DNA of 61,834 nucleotides, from assembly GCF_015645445.1 (NCBI RefSeq), contig NZ_JADOGI010000039.1, forward strand, positions 1 through 61,834, written 5' to 3'. The stretch is from Nonomuraea cypriaca (GTDB taxonomy: Bacteria; Actinomycetota; Actinomycetes; Streptosporangiales; Streptosporangiaceae). The notes beneath the pieces are model-generated. The model ran no database searches. It was not told where the DNA came from and saw only the letters and a program-made list of their open reading frames with translations. A program made the translations under genes and the position numbers. The first letter of the stretch is position 1. Each line of letters begins with the position of its first letter. This document shows positions 8,746 through 17,194 of this stretch, one piece after another.

Positions 8746-9675
8746 ATGGCTTACATGTTGGACTTGAACCGGCTCAAGGCTCTTCACGCCGTTCACCTCT
8801 ACGGTTCGGTCGGCGCGGCGGCCGAGGTCCTCATGGTCACGCCCTCGGCGGTGTCGCAGCAGATCGCGAAGCTGGAGCGGGAGACCGGGGCCAGGCTCAT
8901 GGAGCGCAGCGGGCGCGGCGTCCGGCTGACCGACGCGGCCGGGCTGCTCGCCGAGCACGCCGAGCGCATCCTCTCCCTGGTCGAGACCGCGGAGGCGGAC
9001 TTCGAGGCGCTGCGCGGCGAGGTCGTCGGCCGGATGACCGTCGCCGCCTTCCCCACCGCCGCCCGCGGCATCATGCCCGACGCGCTCGCCGCGCTCCACG
9101 ATCGCTACCCCGACCTGAGGATCCAGCTCAACGAGCGCGAGCCTGAACGGGTGCTGCGCGAGGTCACCAGGGGCCAGCTGGACCTGGGCGTGATCCAGGA
9201 CTGGCTCAACCGGCCCATGGCCATGCCCGAGGGCCTGTCCAGGGCCACGCTGATCGACGACATCGCCGACGTGGCGGTGCCGGCGAGCCATCCGCTGGCC
9301 GGCGACAAGGAGCTGGAGCTGGCCGACCTGCACGGCGAGCGCTGGATCAGCTCCTCGCCTGGCACCGTCTGCCACGACTGGCTGGTGTTCACGCTGCGCA
9401 ACGCCTCGGTCGAGCCGGTGATCGGCTGCATGGCCGACGAGTACCCGACCCAGCTCGCCCTGGTGGCGGCCGGGCTGGGCTGCGCGATCGTGCCGCGGCT
9501 CGGCCGCGACTGCGTGCCGGACGGCGTACGGCTGGTGCCGATCAGGCCGCGCCAGTCGCGCCGGATCTACGCGGTGTGGCGTACGGACGAGGGGCGCCGA
9601 CCCGCGATCAAGGCCATGGTCGACGCGCTGGCGGAGGCCAGCCGCAAGCAGGAGAACGCCTGGGCCGTCAACTGA
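8746..9675 (+). CDS. LysR-family transcriptional regulator
   Basis: A 309-residue regulator. Residues ~5-65 are the winged helix-turn-helix (LNRLKALHAVHLYGSVGAAA, then PSAVSQQIAKLER). Residues ~92-295 form the periplasmic-binding-like effector domain, beginning MTVAAFPTAARGIMP. It starts at ATG 8746; a second ATG three codons later (MLDLNRL) is an alternative. It is convergent with the EamA transporter, and the two coding ends overlap by eight bases. The effector is unknown; the nearest possible targets are the divergent small ORF and, less directly, the transporter. Confidence 0.93.
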   Translation: MAYMLDLNRLKALHAVHLYGSVGAAAEVLMVTPSAVSQQIAKLERETGARLMERSGRGVRLTDAAGLLAEHAERILSLVETAEADFEALRGEVVGRMTVAAFPTAARGIMPDALAALHDRYPDLRIQLNEREPERVLREVTRGQLDLGVIQDWLNRPMAMPEGLSRATLIDDIADVAVPASHPLAGDKELELADLHGERWISSSPGTVCHDWLVFTLRNASVEPVIGCMADEYPTQLALVAAGLGCAIVPRLGRDCVPDGVRLVPIRPRQSRRIYAVWRTDEGRRPAIKAMVDALAEASRKQENAWAVN

Positions 9676-10519
9676 GCGCGATGGCCACCACGCCGCCCAG
9701 GATCACGCCCGCCGCCAGCAGCCGGCGTAGCAGGTCGCCCTCGGCCAGCAGCCGGCCGCCCAGCACGACCGCGATCAGCACGCTGATCTCGCGCGCCGGC
9801 GCCACCACGCTCACCGGCGCCATCGTGAACGCGATCAGCACCAGCAGGTACGACACGAAGATCAGCACCGCGGCCCCCAGGACACGGAACCGGTGCTCGC
9901 GCCAGACCACCGCCACCAGCTCGCGCCGCGTCCCGAGCACGAACGGCGTGAGCGCGAGGGCCCGCCCGACCTCGCCGAGGTAGTTGAGCATGATCGGAGC
10001 CACCGCGAACGCGCTCACCACCCGCGAGTCCCAGACCGTGTACGCGGCGATGAACACCCCCACGAGCAGCCCCGGACCGAGTGCGCGCAGATCGCCGCGC
10101 CCGCCGCTCATCAGGAACACCCCTGTCCCGACCAGGACGATCCCCGCCACGCCCGCCGGAGACGGGTGCTCGTCCAGGAACAGCACGGCGACCAGGCTGG
10201 CCAGCATCGGCCCGGTGCCGCGCGCGACCGGGTAGACGACGGACAGGTCGCCGGTGCCGTAGCCGCGCTGGAGCAGCACGAAGTAGCCGAGGTGCAGCGC
10301 CGTGCTCCCGCCGATCATCGCGAGGTCGAGCCAGGTCGGGCCGTCGCCCGTGACCAGCAGGAACCCGGCGAACACCGGGCTCCAGACGACGGTGGCCGCG
10401 ACCGCGACGAGCCAGATGAAGACGACGCCGTCGGCCTGCGAGGCCTTCTTGCTCAGCAGGTTCCAGGAGGCATGGGCGACGGCGGCGACCAGGATGAGGG
10501 CAAGGGCCCATGGGCTCAC
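9668..10519 (-). CDS. EamA/DMT-family permease
   Basis: A 283-residue integral membrane protein with about ten hydrophobic segments, from SPWALALILVAAVAHASW to the C-terminal LAAGVILGGVVAIALS. Two EamA repeats are visible, each with the pattern of a conserved Pro/Gly helix (TGDLSVVYPVARGTGPMLAS; FTMAPVSVVAPAREISV). I chose the GTG at 10519 because AAGGAGG lies just upstream and the hydrophobic part begins immediately; the frame upstream of it is Arg-rich and unlike a permease. The substrate is unknown; the family exports amino acids, nucleosides or other small metabolites. Confidence 0.85.
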   Translation of the reverse strand: MSPWALALILVAAVAHASWNLLSKKASQADGVVFIWLVAVAATVVWSPVFAGFLLVTGDGPTWLDLAMIGGSTALHLGYFVLLQRGYGTGDLSVVYPVARGTGPMLASLVAVLFLDEHPSPAGVAGIVLVGTGVFLMSGGRGDLRALGPGLLVGVFIAAYTVWDSRVVSAFAVAPIMLNYLGEVGRALALTPFVLGTRRELVAVVWREHRFRVLGAAVLIFVSYLLVLIAFTMAPVSVVAPAREISVLIAVVLGGRLLAEGDLLRRLLAAGVILGGVVAIALS

Positions 10520-10610
10520 GCGGCGCCTCCTTCCGGTGACGACCTTACTTCGCGTGCCCGCGTGGGCCCTGGCCGAGTGGCTCATCCGAGCGGATAGGCT
10601 GTGCCACACC

Positions 10611-11249
10611 ATGGCTGAAACCACCGTCGTACACCTTCTGCGCCACGGTGAGGTGCACAATCCCGGGGGCATCCTGTACGGCAGGCTGCCCGGCTACCAC
10701 CTGTCCGAGACAGGGCACCTCATGGCCGAGACGGTCGCCAAGGCGGTCGGCGGCCGTGACATCGTCGCCCTCTACAGCTCGCCGCTCGAACGCGCGCTGG
10801 AGACCGCGGCCCCGCTCGCCGACAAGCTGGGCCTGGACATCGTCCAGGACGACCGGCTGGTCGAGGCGGGCAATCTCCTTGAGGGCCGCGTCTCGGGTCA
10901 GGGTCTCGCCCTGCTGCGCGACCTGCGCAACTACCGCTATTTCTGGAACCCGCTGCGCCCGTCGTGGGGCGAGGCGTACCCGGCCATCGTGGCGCGGATG
11001 CGTTCCATCATCGACGTGGCCAGGCCGGCCGCGCGCGGCCACGAGGCGGTGCTCGTCAGCCACCAGCTGCCGATCTGGGCGATCAGGATGGCCGGCGAGG
11101 GGCGCAGGCTCTGGCACGATCCCCGGCGCAGGCAGTGCGCGCTGGCCAGCCTCACCACGTTCACGTTCGACGGCGACCGCTTGATCAGCATCGGCTACAG
11201 CGAGCCCGCCGGGTCGCTGCAGACAGGCCCCTCCATCCCCGGCGCCTGA
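10611..11249 (+). CDS. Histidine phosphatase family protein
   Basis: A 212-residue phosphoglycerate-mutase-like phosphatase. The phosphohistidine motif LLRHGEVHNP lies at residues ~9-18. ALYSSPLERALETA gives the second phosphate-binding Arg, and VLVSHQLPIW gives the late His. The ATG at 10611 is chosen because the catalytic strand VVHLLRHGE must start within ten residues; the longer frame upstream is low-quality. It is divergent from the EamA gene and lies 83 bases upstream of the thioredoxin-like lipoprotein gene. The same gene precedes the cytochrome c maturation set in many actinobacteria, but its substrate is not known. Confidence 0.9.
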   Translation: MAETTVVHLLRHGEVHNPGGILYGRLPGYHLSETGHLMAETVAKAVGGRDIVALYSSPLERALETAAPLADKLGLDIVQDDRLVEAGNLLEGRVSGQGLALLRDLRNYRYFWNPLRPSWGEAYPAIVARMRSIIDVARPAARGHEAVLVSHQLPIWAIRMAGEGRRLWHDPRRRQCALASLTTFTFDGDRLISIGYSEPAGSLQTGPSIPGA

Positions 11250-11332
11250 CCGGCTCCCCGATGTCCGGGGCGCGTGACCCCGACTGTAGAGTTGCAAGCT
11301 CTACCGCTTGTAGTACAAGGAGATCTTCCTCC

Positions 11333-11896
11333 GTGCGCGCCACATCCATCTCCCTCCTCCTCCTGTCCGTACTGGTCGCCGGCTGTGCCGGCAACCAGAG
11401 CGCGCAGCAGGCCGGCGACACCAGGTTCGTCGCGGGCGACGGGAAGATGGAGGTGTTCGCCGCGGGCGAGCGCGAGCCGGCCCCCGCCATCCAGGGGCCG
11501 ACCCTCGAAGGCGACACCGCCTCGCTGGCCGCGCACAAGGGCAAGGTCGTGGTGCTCAACTTCTGGGCGTCGTGGTGCGGCCCGTGCCGGGCGGAGGCGC
11601 CGGTGCTCAAGGAGGTCGCGGCCAAGACCAAGGACGGTGGCGTCGCGTTCCTCGGCGTCGACTTCAAGGACCGCCAGGCCGACGCGCTGGCGTTCGAGCG
11701 CACCGAGCAGACCGGCTATCCCAGCATCTTCGACCAGCCGGGCAAGGTGGCGCTGGCCTTCCAGGGCACGGTGCCGCCGGCCGCCATCCCGTCCACGCTG
11801 ATCATCGACAAGCAGGGCAGGGTCGCCGGCCGGGCGCTCGGCGCGGTCAAGTACACCGACCTGATGAACGCCGTGACCAAGGTGCGCGATGAGTGA
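11333..11896 (+). CDS. resA: Thioredoxin-like lipoprotein, ResA/TlpA type
   Basis: A 187-residue extracytoplasmic thiol-disulfide protein. Residues 1-16 are a lipoprotein signal with lipobox VAGC. The thioredoxin-fold motif NFWASWCGPCRAEAP carries the CGPC redox pair, and the cis-Pro loop is AAIPSTLIIDKQGRV. It probably keeps apocytochrome c haem-binding cysteines reduced, passing electrons from CcdA, whose gene overlaps this one by eight bases. The GTG start is preceded by AAGGAG at 11317-11322 and puts the signal peptide at the very N-terminus. It is the first gene of a four-gene system II cytochrome c operon. Confidence 0.93.
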   Translation: MRATSISLLLLSVLVAGCAGNQSAQQAGDTRFVAGDGKMEVFAAGEREPAPAIQGPTLEGDTASLAAHKGKVVVLNFWASWCGPCRAEAPVLKEVAAKTKDGGVAFLGVDFKDRQADALAFERTEQTGYPSIFDQPGKVALAFQGTVPPAAIPSTLIIDKQGRVAGRALGAVKYTDLMNAVTKVRDE

Positions 11897-12611
11897 CGTC
11901 GTCGCCTCAGGATCGCTGCTGCTGGCGGTGCCGATCGCGGTGCTGGCCGGGGTGGTGTCGTTCCTGTCGCCGTGCGTGCTGCCGCTGGTGCCCGGCTACC
12001 TCTCCTACGTCACCGGCATGAGCTCCGACCCGGGGCGGGGGCGGCTGGTGCTCGGGACCGGGCTGTTCGTGGCCGGGTTCGGGCTGGTGTTCGTGCTCAG
12101 CGGCGCGCTGTTCGGCGGGCTGGGCGCCGCGCTGCTGGGCAACGCGGAGGTCATCACGCGGGTGCTCGGGGTGCTGACCATCGTGCTCGGGCTGGCGTTC
12201 CTCGGCCTGCTGCCGGGGCTGATGCGCGACGTCCGCATCCACCGGCGGCCGGCTGCGGGGCTGGCGGGGGCGCCGCTGCTCGGGGTGGTGTTCGGGCTGG
12301 GGTGGACGCCGTGCATCGGGCCCACGCTCGCCGTGGTGCTGACGCTCGGACTCAACGAGGGCAGCGCCGGTCGCGGGGCTCTGCTGGCCGTCGCGTACGC
12401 GCTGGGCCTCGGGCTGCCGTTCGTGGGCGCGGCGCTGGCCTACAGCAGGGCCCTGCGCACGTTCCAGGCCATCCGCAAGCACTCGCGCCTGATCACCAGG
12501 GTCGGCGGCGGCATGATGGTGGCCGTCGGAGTCCTGCTGGTGACCGGGCTCTGGGGAGAGATGATCGCGACCATGCAGGGCCTGATCGGCGCGTTCGAGC
12601 CGGTGATCTGA
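11889..12611 (+). CDS. ccdA: Cytochrome c biogenesis protein CcdA
   Basis: A 240-residue membrane protein with six predicted helices that carries electrons from cytosolic thioredoxin across the membrane. Redox cysteines lie in VSFLSPCVLPLVPGYLSY (helix 1) and LGWTPCIGPTLAVVL (helix 4), the symmetric pair of the CcdA/DsbD family. The ATG overlaps the end of the thioredoxin-like gene, and its own stop overlaps the resB start (TGATG). Its partner is most likely the adjacent lipoprotein. The length is that of compact CcdA proteins, lacking DsbD-like outer domains. Confidence 0.95.
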   Translation: MSDVVASGSLLLAVPIAVLAGVVSFLSPCVLPLVPGYLSYVTGMSSDPGRGRLVLGTGLFVAGFGLVFVLSGALFGGLGAALLGNAEVITRVLGVLTIVLGLAFLGLLPGLMRDVRIHRRPAAGLAGAPLLGVVFGLGWTPCIGPTLAVVLTLGLNEGSAGRGALLAVAYALGLGLPFVGAALAYSRALRTFQAIRKHSRLITRVGGGMMVAVGVLLVTGLWGEMIATMQGLIGAFEPVI

Positions 12612-14170
12612 TGGGCGTTCAGGAGCGGGCGAGGAAGGACGTGCCCAGGAAGGCCCGGTTCGGGCCGGTCGGCTGGCTGCGGTGGGGCTGGCGCACGCTC
12701 ACCTCGATGCGCACGGCGCTGATCCTGCTGTTCCTGCTCGCGCTCGGCTCGGTGCCCGGCTCGCTGGTGCCGCAGCGCGGCGTCGACCCCGACAAGGTGG
12801 CCAGACTCTACGAGCAGAGCCCCACCCTCGCCGAGTGGTACGACAGGTTCCAGCTCTTCGAGGTGTTCACCTCCGCCTGGTTCGCGGCGGTCTACCTGCT
12901 GCTGTTCACCTCACTGATCGGCTGCGTCGTCCCGCGCACCGCGACCTACCTGCGCGAGCTGCGCCGCAAGCCGCCCGCCGCCCCGAAGAACCTCGCCCGC
13001 CTGCCCCACTCGGCCGCGTTCGAGGGCGACCTGGAGGTCGAGGAGGCCGCGCGGCGGCTGCGCGGACTGCGCTTCCGCGTCGTCACCGGCGACGGCTGGG
13101 TGTCGGCGGAGAAGGGCTACCTACGCGAAGTCGGCAACCTGTTCTTCCACGTCGCCCTGCTCGGCATCCTGCTCGCGATCGGCGCCGGCTCTCTTTTCGG
13201 CTACCGCGGCAACGTCCTGGTCGTCGAGGGCGACGGGTTCGCCAACACGGTGGCCGCCTATGACCGCTACATCCCGGGCAGCCAGGTCTCGGCCGAGTCG
13301 CTGGAGCCGTTCAGCCTCCAGTTGAGCGACTTCCAGGTCAGCTACCAGGTCGAGGGCGACAAGAGGGGTCAGGCGCTCGACTACACGGCCCACCTCAAGG
13401 TCAACGACTCGCCCACGGCCCTCGCCCGCGACTACGCGCTCAAGGTCAACGATCCGCTCGAGGTCAACGGCACGCAGACCTACCTGATCGGCAACGGCTA
13501 CGCCCCCGTCTTCAAGGTCACCGACGGCGACGGGCAGGTGGCCTTCGACGGTCCCGTGCCGTGCCTGATCGAGCAGAAGACCACGATGACCTCGGGTTGC
13601 GTGGTCAAGGCGCCCGACGCGCGGCCTTCCCAGCTGGGGTTCCTGCTGCGTTTCCTGCCCACCAGCGTGCCGCTGACCGACGGCACCCACGTGTCCGCCT
13701 TCCCCGGTCAGGTCAACCCGGAGGTGCAGCTCATCGGCGCCTTCACCGGCGACCTCGGGGTGCGCTCAGGCAAGCCGCAGTCCGTCTACGAGCTCGCGCC
13801 GCCCGAGGTCATGAAGAAGCTCACCCCGCTCGTCATGGGCTCCAACGTGCCCAAGCCGCTCGCGGTCGGGCAGTCGCTCGACCTGCCGAAGGGGACGGGC
13901 AAGCTGGAGTTCACCGGGGTCAGGGAGTGGATGACGCTCCAGATCGCCTACGACCCCGGGCGGGTGCCCGCCCTGCTGTCCGCGGGCGTCGCCGTGGTCG
14001 CCATCGCGGCCTCGCTGCTGATCCGCCGCCGCCGCGTGTTCGTACGGATCCGCGAAGGCCGGGTCGACGTGGGCGGCCTCACCCGTACAGAAGGCTCCGC
14101 GGCGGGCTTCGCCGAGGAGTTCACCGAGATCGTCAAGGCTCTATCAGCAGGAGAAAAGGATGTCCGCTGA
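12611..14170 (+). CDS. resB: Cytochrome c synthetase subunit ResB/Ccs1
   Basis: A 519-residue component of the system II haem-lyase. The N-terminal helix LTSMRTALILLFLLALGSVPGSLVPQ and the following motif VDPDKVARLYEQSPTLAEWYDRF are typical of ResB, as are two further helices around ~95 and ~180. A large extracytoplasmic domain (about residues 200-440) precedes the last helix (PALLSAGVAVVAIAASLLIR). It starts one base inside the ccdA stop, and its end overlaps ccsB by 11 bases. With CcsB it moves haem out and ligates it to apocytochrome CxxCH motifs. Confidence 0.95.
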   Translation: MGVQERARKDVPRKARFGPVGWLRWGWRTLTSMRTALILLFLLALGSVPGSLVPQRGVDPDKVARLYEQSPTLAEWYDRFQLFEVFTSAWFAAVYLLLFTSLIGCVVPRTATYLRELRRKPPAAPKNLARLPHSAAFEGDLEVEEAARRLRGLRFRVVTGDGWVSAEKGYLREVGNLFFHVALLGILLAIGAGSLFGYRGNVLVVEGDGFANTVAAYDRYIPGSQVSAESLEPFSLQLSDFQVSYQVEGDKRGQALDYTAHLKVNDSPTALARDYALKVNDPLEVNGTQTYLIGNGYAPVFKVTDGDGQVAFDGPVPCLIEQKTTMTSGCVVKAPDARPSQLGFLLRFLPTSVPLTDGTHVSAFPGQVNPEVQLIGAFTGDLGVRSGKPQSVYELAPPEVMKKLTPLVMGSNVPKPLAVGQSLDLPKGTGKLEFTGVREWMTLQIAYDPGRVPALLSAGVAVVAIAASLLIRRRRVFVRIREGRVDVGGLTRTEGSAAGFAEEFTEIVKALSAGEKDVR

Positions 14171-15134
14171 GCAACTCGCAGGGCTGAGCGACCTTTTCGT
14201 CGTCGCCGCCGTCCTGCTCTACATCTTCGGCATGATCGGTTTCGCGATCGAGCTGGCCTTCGGGCGCGCCCGCGCCGACAAGGCGGCGGTCGCGGCCAAG
14301 CAACCCGTCCTGGTCGGCGCGTCCGGCGAAGCCCCCTCCTCCGAGGCCGCGTCCGGTGAAGGCGCCCTCGCCGAGGCTGCCCCCGCCGTGGGCGACTCGG
14401 GGAGTCCGGGCTGGGCGGTCCGGGCCGGGCAGGTGGCGCTCGGGCTCGCCTGGCTCGGGTGGGCGGCCAACCTGACGGCCATCGTCACCCGCGGCCTGGC
14501 GGCGGACCGGTGGCCGTGGGGCAACATGTACGAGTTCGTCGTGGCCATCAGCTTCGCCGCCGTGACCGCGTTCCTCGGCACCCAGGTCCGCCACAACGTG
14601 CGCTTTCTCGGCCCCTTCGTCATGGTCACGGCCGCGCTCGGGCTCGGGCTGGCCGTCCGGGTCTTCTACACCGCCGCGGGGCCGGTGGTGCCCGCGCTGA
14701 ACTCGTACTGGATCGCCATCCACGTCACCGCGGCCATCCTCGCCAGCGGGCTGATGACGCTGGCGGGTGTGTCCGGCGTGCTCTACCTGATGCGCGGCGA
14801 CGGGGTGTCCCGGCTGCCGGCCCGCGCCGACCTGGAGCGGGTGGCGCACCGGGCGATCGTGTTCGCCTTCCCGGTGTGGACGTTCGCGGTGATCGCGGGT
14901 GCGCTCTGGGCGGACCGGGCGTGGGGGCGTTACTGGGGCTGGGACCCCAAGGAGGTCTGGTCGTTCATCACCTGGGTGGCCTACGCCGCCTACCTGCACG
15001 CCAGGGCCACCGCCGGGTGGCGGGGCAAGTCCACGACCATCGTGCAGCTCGTGGCGTTCGGCTGTCTGCTGTTCAACCTGATCGGCGTCAACATCTTCAT
15101 CGACGGTCTGCACAGCTATGCCGACGTGGACTAA
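14160..15134 (+). CDS. ccsB: Cytochrome c synthetase subunit CcsA/CcsB (haem handling protein)
   Basis: A 324-residue polytopic membrane protein. The signature Trp-rich loop WGWDPKEVWSFITW, which binds haem on the outer face, lies at about residues 259-272. It is flanked by helices with conserved His (IAIHVTAAILASGLM; AAYLHARATAG). An Ala/Glu-rich insertion at about residues 50-80 is unusual but low in complexity. It overlaps resB by 11 bases and is convergent with the PLDc_N gene by four. It is the last gene of the cytochrome c maturation operon. Confidence 0.95.
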   Translation: MSAEQLAGLSDLFVVAAVLLYIFGMIGFAIELAFGRARADKAAVAAKQPVLVGASGEAPSSEAASGEGALAEAAPAVGDSGSPGWAVRAGQVALGLAWLGWAANLTAIVTRGLAADRWPWGNMYEFVVAISFAAVTAFLGTQVRHNVRFLGPFVMVTAALGLGLAVRVFYTAAGPVVPALNSYWIAIHVTAAILASGLMTLAGVSGVLYLMRGDGVSRLPARADLERVAHRAIVFAFPVWTFAVIAGALWADRAWGRYWGWDPKEVWSFITWVAYAAYLHARATAGWRGKSTTIVQLVAFGCLLFNLIGVNIFIDGLHSYADVD

Positions 15135-15424
15135 CCCACGTCGTCACCGCGCATTCGGCGATCGAGGTCACGCAGGAAGTCGGGGTCGTCGTCGGGTCCC
15201 TTCGGCATGCCAGGGCCCGGGGGCACCGGCGACGGCTGACGGGGTGCCCGCGGACGGCCACGCGCCATCCACACCAGACCGCCCAGCAGCGGAATCAGCA
15301 CCACTATCAGGATCCACAGTGCTTTTGGTACGTTCCTAACCTCATCCTCGGGCGTGGTCACCACGTCGAACAGGGAGAAGAGCCAGAAGGCCAGCAGCGC
15401 CAGGCCGAGTACAACACCTGCCAT
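15131..15424 (-). CDS. PLD nuclease N-terminal-domain membrane protein (PLDc_N)
   Basis: A 97-residue protein with two membrane helices, GVVLGLALLAFWLFSLFDVV and ALWILIVVLIPLLGGLVWMA. The second is followed by the short basic-proline tail typical of stand-alone PLDc_N proteins; no HKD phospholipase motif is present. I prefer the ATG at 15424 because the first helix begins at once; a longer frame upstream runs into the promoter region of the metalloprotease gene. It is convergent with ccsB. The function is unknown; similar proteins often lie at the end of this operon in related bacteria. Confidence 0.8.
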   Translation of the reverse strand: MAGVVLGLALLAFWLFSLFDVVTTPEDEVRNVPKALWILIVVLIPLLGGLVWMARGRPRAPRQPSPVPPGPGMPKGPDDDPDFLRDLDRRMRGDDVG

Positions 15425-15560
15425 GCCCGAACTGTAAGCCATTCGCGACGTGCTCGTGCCGTTCGATGTCCCATTTCGGGTGACTAGGGGAAGATCGGCG
15501 TCGTACGGTGGAACCCGATGTGGCGGTGTCCACGGGGCTCCACGGGTGTTGAGAGGTGCG

Positions 15561-16700
15561 ATGGCCTTTTCTAACGACAAGGGCCGGCATCGGCGCGGTC
15601 GTTGGTGGCGGCGCGGCTCCTACCTCTTCTCCCGCCGCGCCGAGGCGCCCCCGGACGCGGACAGGTCATTCTGGTCCAACGTCCGTGAGACGCCCCAGGA
15701 GGCCCCGACAGGCCGATCCGAGGGCAAAGGACTCAACGGGGGCGCCCGGCGCCGCTGGCCGGGCGCTGAGAAGCGCGCCGAGCGCCTTCCCCGGACGGTC
15801 GGCGACGCCACGCGGCCGGGCGCGGGCCGGACCTCCCACCCGGAGCGCCATTCTCACCCGGGTGCGGATCGGACTTCCCGGCCGGACGCGGGTTCCCCCT
15901 CGGGTGCGGAGCGGGTGATGTGGCCGGGCACGAGAGAGCCCGAGTGGCCGAAGCCGGCCTGGGACGCCTTCGCCGTACGCGAGCGCGCGGAGCGACTGCC
16001 CGCCGCCGTGGCCGAGCGGCCCCGCTACACCTGGTACGACTTCGAACTCGACGACCAGCCGCCCCGAGCCCAGCCGAACCGGCCCGACGCGCCCTTTATG
16101 GACGACGGCCTGCGGCACTGCGGCAAACTGGAGCCGATCCTGCACCGCCAGTGGGACGCCAGGAACGGCCCGCCGTCGGCGGAGGTCGTGCGCGCGGTCG
16201 AGAGCCTGGCCAGGCTGCCCGACCGGCTGAAGGAGCAGCTCGCGGCCGGGCTCGAAGGCGTCTACGTCGGCCCTGGGGGCGTGCCCGATCTCGACGACAT
16301 GGGCTACTTACGCGGCGCCCCGTTACCGGCGGGCCGCGCCACCTGGGACATCTGCGCGGGCGCGTACGGCGACCGCAAGATCGTCGTCGGGGACCGCCCC
16401 TCGCCCACGCCCGACGTGATGATGCACGAGGTCGGCCACGCCATCGACGACATCGACGCGCCGCACGGCGGCTGGGTGTCGGACTCGCCGGAGTTCGTGC
16501 TCCTCTACGAGAAGGCCATGCCGCTGCTGGCCTCGTCCTTCCATCGCCAGGGAGGCGGGCTCGGCCGCAAGGAGTTCTTCGCCGACGCCTTCGCCGCCAT
16601 CGCCTCCCGCCAGCGGCCGGCCCTCGTGGACATGCTCGGGGGCGACACGCGGATGGCGCTCAACGTCATGCTGTTCTACAACCGGCGCTACGGAATCTAG
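15561..16700 (+). CDS. Anthrax-lethal-factor-like zinc metalloendopeptidase
   Basis: A 379-residue protein without a visible signal peptide. Residues 1-150 are basic and low in complexity (Arg, Pro, Gly, with HPGADRTSRPDAGS-like stretches). From about residue 215 an ordered domain contains His289-Glu290-x-x-His293 in MMHEVGHAIDDID and Glu338 in KEFFADAFAAIA. In lethal factor the zinc ligands are H686, H690 and E735; the 45-residue spacing from second His to Glu is exactly kept here, as are the neighbouring GHA-DD and EFFA-AF patterns. The lethal factor tyrosine seven residues before the Glu is Gly here. There is no PA-binding domain, so a host toxin role is not implied. A small gene follows after 10 bases. 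Confidence 0.8.
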   Translation: MAFSNDKGRHRRGRWWRRGSYLFSRRAEAPPDADRSFWSNVRETPQEAPTGRSEGKGLNGGARRRWPGAEKRAERLPRTVGDATRPGAGRTSHPERHSHPGADRTSRPDAGSPSGAERVMWPGTREPEWPKPAWDAFAVRERAERLPAAVAERPRYTWYDFELDDQPPRAQPNRPDAPFMDDGLRHCGKLEPILHRQWDARNGPPSAEVVRAVESLARLPDRLKEQLAAGLEGVYVGPGGVPDLDDMGYLRGAPLPAGRATWDICAGAYGDRKIVVGDRPSPTPDVMMHEVGHAIDDIDAPHGGWVSDSPEFVLLYEKAMPLLASSFHRQGGGLGRKEFFADAFAAIASRQRPALVDMLGGDTRMALNVMLFYNRRYGI

Positions 16701-16710
16701 GTGATCGGCC

Positions 16711-16953
16711 ATGTACGTCATCCGGCTCGCGGACGGGACCCTGCGCGTGCCGCAGAGCCTGACCAGCGAAGACGGGCGTCTGATCGGCAACGCGTACGTG
16801 GAAGTGCAGCCTGGTGACCCCGACTACGACCAGTGGCTTCGCGAGTCGCTGACGGAAGAGGAGGCGGCGGAGCGCCGCCGGCGCTGGGAGGCGGAGAACG
16901 ACGACCTCGAGCGCGAGTTCCTGGCCTTCAAGGCACGGCAGGACGACACCTGA
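16711..16953 (+). CDS. Small acidic protein of unknown function, downstream of LF-like protease
   Basis: An 80-residue protein starting MYVIRLADGTLRVPQSLTSE. The N-terminal half looks like beta strands and the C-terminal half (LTEEEAAERRRRWEAENDDL) like a long charged helix. There is no membrane segment, Cys pair or HTH. It starts 10 bases after the lethal-factor-like protease stop, so the two are almost surely co-transcribed. It could be a partner, inhibitor or substrate adaptor of the protease, but nothing in the sequence decides. I do not recognise a named family. Confidence 0.7.
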   Translation: MYVIRLADGTLRVPQSLTSEDGRLIGNAYVEVQPGDPDYDQWLRESLTEEEAAERRRRWEAENDDLEREFLAFKARQDDT

Positions 16954-17118
16954 CGGTCGTGCCGCCTGATCGGGCGAGCGGTGCAGGAGAACGCCGGATC
17001 AGGGTGAACGGACAGGCGCCAGCCACGGTCTGCGGTTGGCGCCGCCCTGTGCTCACCGTACGAAAGTGTGGCCGGGAAGCACACGAAACAGTGGGTTCCG
17101 CCGACGGTGATCCTGGCG

Positions 17119-17185
17119 ATAGGTGCGAACCCCGCCACCTGCGGTGAACCGCTCAACGCGGGCCACCGTGCAGGATCACCGACTG
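17119..17185 (+). ncRNA. Candidate structured element, copy B
   Basis: This is a second occurrence of the folded block seen at 6335-6412, lying in the 240-base gap after the small protein gene. Pairable parts are CACCTGC with GTGCAGG, GGTG with CACC and CCGC with GCGG around AACGCGG. On the plus strand it runs toward, and antisense to, the end of bldC, which stops at 17195; on the minus strand it would be the bldC 3' untranslated end. No plus-strand gene starts nearby, so a riboswitch role is less obvious here than for copy A. Confidence 0.35.
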
Positions 17186-17194
17186 GACGGAACG

